Positions 61,678 to 64,000 of a stretch of 64,000 bases of DNA are shown in pieces. The notes below the pieces were generated by a model. It was not told the origin of the DNA. It did no database searches and saw nothing but the letters and a program-made list of their open reading frames with translations. A program made the translations under genes and the position numbers. Each line of letters starts with the position of its first letter. Position 1 is the stretch's first letter. Source of the stretch: Circinella minor (Eukaryota; Mucoromycota; Mucoromycetes; Mucorales; Lichtheimiaceae); NCBI GenBank assembly GCA_016758965.1, contig JAEPRB010000047.1, forward strand, positions 144,021-208,020. Reading direction: 5' to 3'.

Positions 61678-62053
61678 TATTGGTTTTTTCCAATCGATTT
61701 GCGCACACAATTTTTTTTTTTGCGCCCCGAGATTTTTTTTTTGCGCATTGAATTTCCAAGTTTGCGTATATAAGCGCTAGAATTGTTCAGTCTGCAAAGC
61801 AGGTTAATGTGGAGGACTGTCAGAACTGGATCAGGCACTCTGCTTCATTTTTTGATAGGTAGTTGGCTCTTGAGCCAATGCTTTAGTAAAGTGTACTATG
61901 AATAAACTGTTTTTTTATATACGCAAACTTGGAAATTCAATGCGCAAAAAAAAAAAAAATTATACGCAAAAAAAAAATAAGGACACGCAAAAAAAAAATC
62001 TCGGGGCGCAAAAAAAAAAATTGTGTGCGCAAATCGATTGGAAAAAACCAATA
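61678..62053. mobile_element. 376-bp long-armed hairpin element (MITE-like)
   Basis: The left arm 61678–61772 (TATTGGTTTTTTCCAATCGA … AAGTTTGCGTATATA) and the right arm 61916–62053 are reverse complements almost throughout. The right arm has an extra TTATACGC / ACACGC poly-A segment of about 40 bases. The loop is about 140 bases with no gene. TA at both edges fits a Tc1/mariner-type 2-bp target. Internal T-runs of 10–12 separate TGCGC words. Confidence 0.8.
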
Positions 62054-62152
62054 CAACACCGACCTGTTGCTATAATTCATTCTTAATATCTTACATAAGG
62101 TATTTTTGTATGATATCGTACCCTCCAATATAGCTTTGAATATATACTCACC

Positions 62153-62270
62153 GGGGGTTTGGGGGCTTGCCCCCAATGGGGGGTCAAGGGGGGTTTTACC
62201 TCCCCTTGCGACGACGTCGTTAAATGACCCGGAGCGAAGCGTAGGGGTTCATTTAGTCGAGCGAAGCGAG
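62153..62270. repeat. GC-rich dispersed repeat, copy 2 (inverted)
   Basis: The reverse complement matches 34598–34690: taaatgacccggagcgaagc at 62221–62240, ctccccttgcga, and ggggtcaagggg. It holds nested palindromes (gggggcttgccccc, cgacgacgtcg, tcgagcgaagcga). The GC content contrasts sharply with the flanks. Confidence 0.7.
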
Positions 62271-62357
62271 ACAGTACGGCTAGTATATATATATTTAATA
62301 GAGTTAGTTAAAAGTGAATACTATGTACATGCTTATCTTTCAAAACGTAACACTTAC

Positions 62358-63885
62358 AGTTATGAATTACTTTATTGTTCGTTCCAATAACAAGTGGGTC
62401 ATCTGATGGACATTCGGCCAATAGTTCCTTTAATAGCTTAATAATATAAAAGAAAGATATATAAAAAATTAAAATCAAACGATCCAATTTAATACTTTCT
62501 TTTTTTTTTATATATAAATCAAATGGTTCATTTTCTTTTACCTCTAATAAAAAAAAGACTGGTCCACCTTTGAAACTATTATAATTACCAAATTGGTTTT
62601 CTACATCTCTATTTAACCAAACGACATCAAATCCACCCACTTCACCACCATTTTCTTTATTAGGAGCATCAATCGACATGGCAATGATAGCAACTTGAAT
62701 GCAAGGCTAATATAATCACAATATATATATATATATATATAAGTATCTCTAATTTTTATTCCAGGAACAACTAGAAAAATAAAATAAAAATTTACTAACC
62801 TGTCTTTTTAAGTCATTGGATTCATCACCCACTTTAATAGTTTTATTTGGAAATCCCAAAAGTTCTTTATGCCTTTTTTCTAATTCACAAAGTCGTCTTA
62901 CAATAACATCTATCAAGATAAATTATTATTATTTTTTCATCATGAAATAGATTAGTAAAAAGGGGAAAGAATAAATGTTGTAAACTTTTTTTTCCTTCCT
63001 TTTCCAACTAAATAAATCCACTCTTACTGGTATCAAAATTGGCTTGTTTTTTTCCTTTAATTTCTGGTTTTTGTATAGATAATTGATTTGAAGTTGATTT
63101 AACAAGAACAGGTCTAGCATGGCTTGTTGCATGACTTGTGTTACAGACTTAGTGACAGGCAGACTTCGGTAAAAGCGAACTCGTGGTAACATGGGTTGTA
63201 CAAGCTGGTTCAGCAGTATAAAAGGGCTGCTGGAGTGGAAAAATAAAAAATTAACCTCTTTTTCTACTGTATCATTTATTGACCTGGTTAAAAGTTCACT
63301 ATAGACAGGACTAGTCTATAGCAACTTGTGAAGAACCTTGTTGCATGGCTTGTCGAGGATCTTGTTGAGGAGCTGGTTGAATTACTTGTACAGAAGAAAG
63401 AGAGAGGTAAAGATACTGACATTTTATGAGCTTCATCCCATTGACGGTCATCATCTGTGACCAAACCTAATTTTCTTGCTAATTCTCCGAAAGCTTTCAT
63501 CCAAACCACATTTTGGTCAGGATTCATCTAATATTATGTATCCAATAATATGTTAATTTTATATATCTCTTCTCTTCCTCTCTCCTCCCTTTTTTTTCAA
63601 TGACTTACAAGGTAGCCATAAACAGGAGCTGTTCTTTCAGAAAACATTTTTTCAGTATCTTCAATACAATCAGCTATGTATGGAAAGTAGACATCCTTTG
63701 GATTGAAGCTCTTCTCTCTTTTCAAATCTAAAAAGTTTAATACCGAACATTTTGATTCATGCCAAAAAAAAAAAAAAAAAACAGGTTAAAAATTTTATAA
63801 GTAGGTATTAAAAAAAAAAAAAGAGAGAATAAATAAACTTACAACCAGCAACAGCTTTATTTTTTGTAATAATAGTAACACCGTA
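62358..63885 (-). CDS. Unrecognised multi-exon gene, partial and interrupted by a repeat
   Basis: The gene runs off the right edge. Exons I can place on the minus strand: about 63885–63843 (partial), 63727–63609, 63527–63421, 63384–about 63319, about 63144–63028, 62909–62800, 62706–62542, 62436–62358. Phases agree throughout. Readable pieces: FNPKDVYFPYIADCIEDTEK, NPDQNVVWMKAFGELARKLG and LVTDDDRQWDEAHKM; a Ser/Thr-rich linker; VRRLCELEKRHKELLGFPNK; QVAIIAMSIDAP; GGFDVVWLNRDVENQFGNYN; LLKELLAECPSDDPLVIGTN. I do not recognise the family. The linker exon is split by the 171-base dispersed repeat (63146–63316), which brings an in-frame TAA; without the repeat the frame is continuous. The last placed donor (62357, GTAAGT) points to further 3' exons, but the mobile elements at 61.7–62.3 kb follow. 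It may be a recently broken gene. Confidence 0.55.
63146..63316 (-). repeat. Dispersed GACTAG repeat, copy 2, inside an exon
   Basis: The reverse complement begins GACTAGTCCTGTCTATAGTG and ends CACTAAGTC. It matches 30468–30710 at both ends and in inner blocks but is 72 bases shorter in the middle. It splits the Ser/Thr-rich exon of the surrounding gene between an ACAAGTTG and a TGTAACACAAG, with TG on both sides. Confidence 0.75.
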
Positions 63886-63887
63886 AA

Positions 63888-63985
63888 AAAAAAATCCTGT
63901 AAATACTGTTAAATCCTGTAAAAATCCTGTAAATACTGTAAAATCCTGTTAAAACCTCTAATTCACAGGATTTACAGGATTATAA
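63888..63985. repeat. Direct and inverted AATCCTGTAAATACTGT repeats
   Basis: AATCCTGT occurs five times in tandem-like order between 63892 and 63951, then the inverted form cacaggatttacaggatt at 63963–63981. The inverted copy suggests the subterminal region of a DNA transposon that continues past the window edge. Confidence 0.6.
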
Positions 63986-64000
63986 AACTGCGATTTAAAG

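Noticed and set aside
61898..62086. Lys/Gln-rich plus-strand ORF of 62 codons
   Set aside because: It is the translation of the poly-A and TGCGC repeats in the hairpin arm.

Overview
This is a very AT-rich fungal nuclear window with short GT–AG introns (about 50–155 bases in most genes), frequent CTAAC-type branch sites and long gene-poor stretches. The strongest clue to the organism is the divergent pair carRP (lycopene cyclase fused to phytoene synthase) and carB (phytoene dehydrogenase) on one shared promoter, the known layout in Mucorales (Mucor, Phycomyces, Blakeslea, Rhizopus). I read the window as a Mucoromycota chromosome, probably Mucorales. The species cannot be named from the sequence alone.

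Left third (1–24 kb). A set of secreted proteins: two thaumatin-like paralogs (3.2–3.9 kb, one intron; 10.1–10.7 kb, intronless) flank a GH17 beta-1,3-glucanase-type enzyme (7.2–8.1 kb). Then come a seven-exon phytanoyl-CoA dioxygenase-family gene (12.4–13.9 kb), a polyQ-rich AreA/NIT2-type GATA factor (14.7–16.1 kb), almost 5 kb without a gene, and an EndoG/Nuc1-type nuclease (21.1–22.2 kb).

Middle (24–41 kb). The exocyst subunit Sec3 is a 17-exon gene (24.1–28.9 kb). From 29 to 41 kb lies a repeat graveyard: a decayed Mutator-like transposase, several decayed ORFs, a stray antisense fragment of 28S rRNA, an LTR-like repeat with a second copy at 8.2 kb, and a 704-bp terminal-inverted-repeat element resembling a non-autonomous CACTA element.

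Right third (41–64 kb). In order: an AT-hook protein, carRP, carB, a small protein ending in a CaaX box and carrying a PPxY motif, a RING plus RRM protein, methylthioadenosine phosphorylase, a Zn2Cys6 transcription factor, and mitochondrial seryl-tRNA synthetase. The last 4 kb hold a second repeat cluster: an inverted-repeat element, a long-armed hairpin element and a GC-rich repeat. Next to it is an unrecognised multi-exon gene on the minus strand that runs to the window edge. A short dispersed repeat, with a second copy at 30.5 kb, interrupts one of its exons.

Functional links: carRP makes phytoene and cyclises lycopene, and carB desaturates phytoene to lycopene, so the pair supplies beta-carotene (the trisporoid precursor in Mucorales). 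GH17 and the thaumatin-like proteins act at the cell wall. Sec3 tethers the exocytic vesicles that deliver wall enzymes. The other genes are housekeeping or regulatory and show no operon-like relationship.
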